DNA from: JBBAFS01 sp041655255
Lineage (GTDB): Bacteria; Spirochaetota; Spirochaetia; Sphaerochaetales; Sphaerochaetaceae
Length of the DNA: 64,000 nucleotides
Direction: 5' to 3'
NCBI GenBank assembly: GCA_041655255.1
Contig: JBBAFS010000002.1
Coordinates: forward strand, 1 to 64,000
Positions 62,168-64,000 of this stretch are shown piece by piece. The stretch's first letter is position 1. Each line of letters opens with the position of its first letter. The notes under the pieces were generated by a model. That model worked only from the letters and a program-made list of their open reading frames with translations. It was not told the DNA's origin and searched no databases. A program made the translations under genes and the position numbers.

Positions 62168-62713
62168 ATGAGAGTATCTACATCAAAGAGTCTAAGCGCA
62201 ACTCACATTGCCTTAACAGCTGTATTAACTGCAGTTGTTGTTGTATTTACCTTAATAGTGAGAGTTCCAACTCCCATTAAAGGGTATATTAGTTTATGTG
62301 ATGTTATTATCGCATTTTCTGCATATTTATTTGGTCCATGGGTGGCATTTGTCGCTGGAGGACTAGGAACCGGCTTAGCCGATTTTATTGGTGGATATCC
62401 GCAGTGGGCTCCGCTCTCTTTTGTTATTCACGGTGTTCAGGGCCTCCTCATTGGTCTTATTGCACGAAAAAAAGACAACGTGGGAATGTTTATCGATGCA
62501 AAGTTAATACGATTGGTGTTTGCAGGAGTTGTTGGTGTTGTTGTGATGAGTGGAGGATACTACCTCGCTGGCGGGGTACTGTATGGATTTAAAACAGCTT
62601 TAGTTGAAATTCCTCTTAACGTGTTACAATCGACCGTCGGCTTTATATTTGGAATTATTGTTATGAAGGCACTATTAAAAGCCTATCCTGCTGTTCGTCT
62701 CTTACGACGCTAA
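62168..62713 (+). CDS. ECF transporter substrate-binding subunit (EcfS)
   Basis: 181 residues with six hydrophobic segments. SATHIALTAVLTAVVVVFTL (helix 1 with the small-residue Ala pattern that docks EcfT), YISLCDVIIAFSAYLFGPW and GLADFIGGYPQWAPLSFVIHG are typical of S-components of the HmpT/ThiW/DUF1393 style. The cargo, probably a vitamin or precursor, cannot be assigned. AGGAG precedes ATG. With EcfA and EcfT beside it this is a complete dedicated importer. Confidence 0.85.
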   Translation: MRVSTSKSLSATHIALTAVLTAVVVVFTLIVRVPTPIKGYISLCDVIIAFSAYLFGPWVAFVAGGLGTGLADFIGGYPQWAPLSFVIHGVQGLLIGLIARKKDNVGMFIDAKLIRLVFAGVVGVVVMSGGYYLAGGVLYGFKTALVEIPLNVLQSTVGFIFGIIVMKALLKAYPAVRLLRR

Positions 62714-62725
62714 AAGAGGAACCTT

Positions 62726-63946
62726 ATGAGCGAATCTACATTTGACACCATCTTAATCTATAATCCAGAGGGCAATGAACGCGAGCAACTGACTCGTTTT
62801 ATACGCAGTTGTGAAGTCTATTGCGAAGTGGTGTTTAACCCCAAAGAAGTTGATCATGCTGTAGGGCTCATTGAAGTAAGTGATATCCCCTCCTTAAAAG
62901 AGGGTATCACGATCCCTTATTTGAATGTATCACCACATCACATTGATGAGAGCCAAGTAAAAGAGTTTCTCTTTGAGGTGTGTAAAGCTCAAAGAACATG
63001 GAGTGTAGAGAACATCATTACTGATCAGATCAGGCAACTTCAAACACAATTGGGAAAGCACAACGTCTTATGTGGATTATCAGGTGGAGTGGACTCATCG
63101 GTAACAGCTGCTCTTTTACAAAAAGCTGTTGGGAAACAAGTTCATTTGATGTTTGTAAATACCGGACTTCTTCGTAAAGGGGAAGTTGAAGAAGTTCACT
63201 CTCTATTTGGAGGAGAGAACTTTCACTACATCGATGCACAAAAAGAGTTTCTCTCTTCTTTGAAAGATGTCACTGATCCTGAAAAGAAGCGAAAGATTAT
63301 TGGAGCTTTGTTTATTGAGATCTTTGAACGTGAAGCTAAAAAGTTAAATAACATCACCTTTTTAGCTCAAGGGACGTTATACCCCGATGTGATTGAATCA
63401 TTACAACACCAAGATGGTTCATCAGTTGCTGTAAAAAGTCACCACAATGTTGGAGGGCTCCCTGAAAAGATGAACATGGTGTTAGTCGAACCACTGAAGC
63501 AACTCTTTAAAGATGAGGTACGGCTAGTGGGTCGTGCTTTAGGTCTCCCCGCGGAAGTGGTAGATCGTCACCCCTTTCCTGGTCCCGGTTTAGGTGTTCG
63601 TTGTATTGGTGCTATCACCCCTGAGCGCTTAGAGACATTACGAGAAGTTGATGCAATCTTTATAAAAGAGTTACGAAAAGAGAACTTGTATGATCAGATC
63701 TGGCAAGCTCTGGCAACACTACTGCCAGTAAAAAGTGTCGGCTTAAGAGATGGTAGGCGTAATTACCAAGAGGTGTGTACCATCAGAGCAATTACCAGTG
63801 TCGATGCTATGAGTGCCACAACCTATCCATTTACCCATCAGTTTTTACAACACCTCTCTGAAAAGATTGTGCGAGAGGTTCCACTAGTCAGTCGTGTGTT
63901 ATACGACATCACAGATAAACCTCCCGCAACGATTGAGTGGGAGTAG
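62726..63946 (+). CDS. guaA: GMP synthase with a shortened, apparently inactive glutaminase domain
   Basis: 406 residues against about 515-525 for GuaA. The ATP-pyrophosphatase (PP-loop LSGGVDSS near residue 118) and the dimerisation domain (HPFPGPGLGVR, and the terminal KPPATIEWE) are complete. The N-terminal glutaminase is cut to about 85 residues. Its first strand-helix unit (DTILIYNPEGNEREQLTRFI, aligned to the usual ILILDFGSQYTQLI) remains, but the nucleophile Cys elbow and the His-Pro-Glu motif are gone. It should convert XMP to GMP with free ammonia or with a separate glutaminase. GAGGAA precedes ATG. Confidence 0.92.
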   Translation: MSESTFDTILIYNPEGNEREQLTRFIRSCEVYCEVVFNPKEVDHAVGLIEVSDIPSLKEGITIPYLNVSPHHIDESQVKEFLFEVCKAQRTWSVENIITDQIRQLQTQLGKHNVLCGLSGGVDSSVTAALLQKAVGKQVHLMFVNTGLLRKGEVEEVHSLFGGENFHYIDAQKEFLSSLKDVTDPEKKRKIIGALFIEIFEREAKKLNNITFLAQGTLYPDVIESLQHQDGSSVAVKSHHNVGGLPEKMNMVLVEPLKQLFKDEVRLVGRALGLPAEVVDRHPFPGPGLGVRCIGAITPERLETLREVDAIFIKELRKENLYDQIWQALATLLPVKSVGLRDGRRNYQEVCTIRAITSVDAMSATTYPFTHQFLQHLSEKIVREVPLVSRVLYDITDKPPATIEWE

Positions 63947-64000
63947 TTAAAAATAAACAAGAAAGATGATAAAGCCAATATTTGTAGAGGGTTAAGGTTC
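63947..64000. other. Window edge, no feature seen
   Basis: The last 54 bases are AT-rich, with no terminator hairpin and no start of a further gene that I can support. Confidence 0.5.

Overview
The window is an AT-rich, densely coded stretch from a diderm (outer-membrane) bacterium. Evidence for an outer membrane includes a TolC-like channel, several small signal-peptide proteins ending in aromatic or Leu beta-strands, and periplasmic binding proteins. The flavour of the outer-membrane proteins, the OppA signal peptide and the gene set point to a spirochaete, perhaps Sphaerochaeta-like. That placement is an inference, because there is no rRNA or tRNA gene here to confirm it.

Layout. 1-5044: the end of an outer-membrane protein gene, rlmL and hslO (minus strand), and a pteridine-reductase-like gene. 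5059-12374: a six-gene operon (TolC-like protein, HlyD/MacA-like adaptor, MacB-like ATPase, MacB-like permease, NtrB-like kinase, NtrC-like sigma-54 activator). It is preceded by a well-formed -24/-12 sigma-54 promoter and an upstream inverted repeat, so the operon probably regulates itself. 12371-15766: ridA, pepF and an RlmD-type methyltransferase. 15767-17447: an accessory island with a frameshifted fic gene. 17448-24912 (minus): a complete oligopeptide ABC transporter, oppABCDF. Its OppC carries an inserted seven-blade RCC1-like propeller and its OppF a coiled-coil insertion of about 190 residues. 25124-27380 (minus): a MazG-like pyrophosphohydrolase plus a nuclease-helicase (DUF2075). 27472-33795: a GNAT protein, csaA, pdhBA (minus), two membrane proteins and nadE. 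33863-36231: three tandem related small outer-membrane proteins and a small membrane protein. 36286-40140: polA, coaE and a Val/Pro/Glu-rich envelope protein. 40185-43328: an MFS carrier, a beta-helix lipoprotein and a decayed gene remnant. 43329-47950: a KamA/EpmB-like aminomutase, an outer-membrane-like protein, an MFS carrier, efp and epmA, which together make up the EF-P beta-lysylation pathway. 48034-63946 (plus): mnmE, mnmG, rsmG, uppP, ftsK, an aminotransferase, a DEAD-box helicase, an ABC exporter, plsC, a complete ECF transporter (fused EcfA, EcfT, EcfS) and a guaA whose glutaminase domain is largely missing.

The most unusual items are the RCC1 propeller inside OppC, the shortened GMP synthase, the sigma-54-controlled efflux operon that carries its own two-component system, and a repeated promoter geometry. 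In that geometry the -10 box lies only 6-8 bases before the start codon, with no Shine-Dalgarno sequence, which suggests many leaderless mRNAs. Several starts were moved from the longest open frame on the basis of ribosome binding sites or these promoters.
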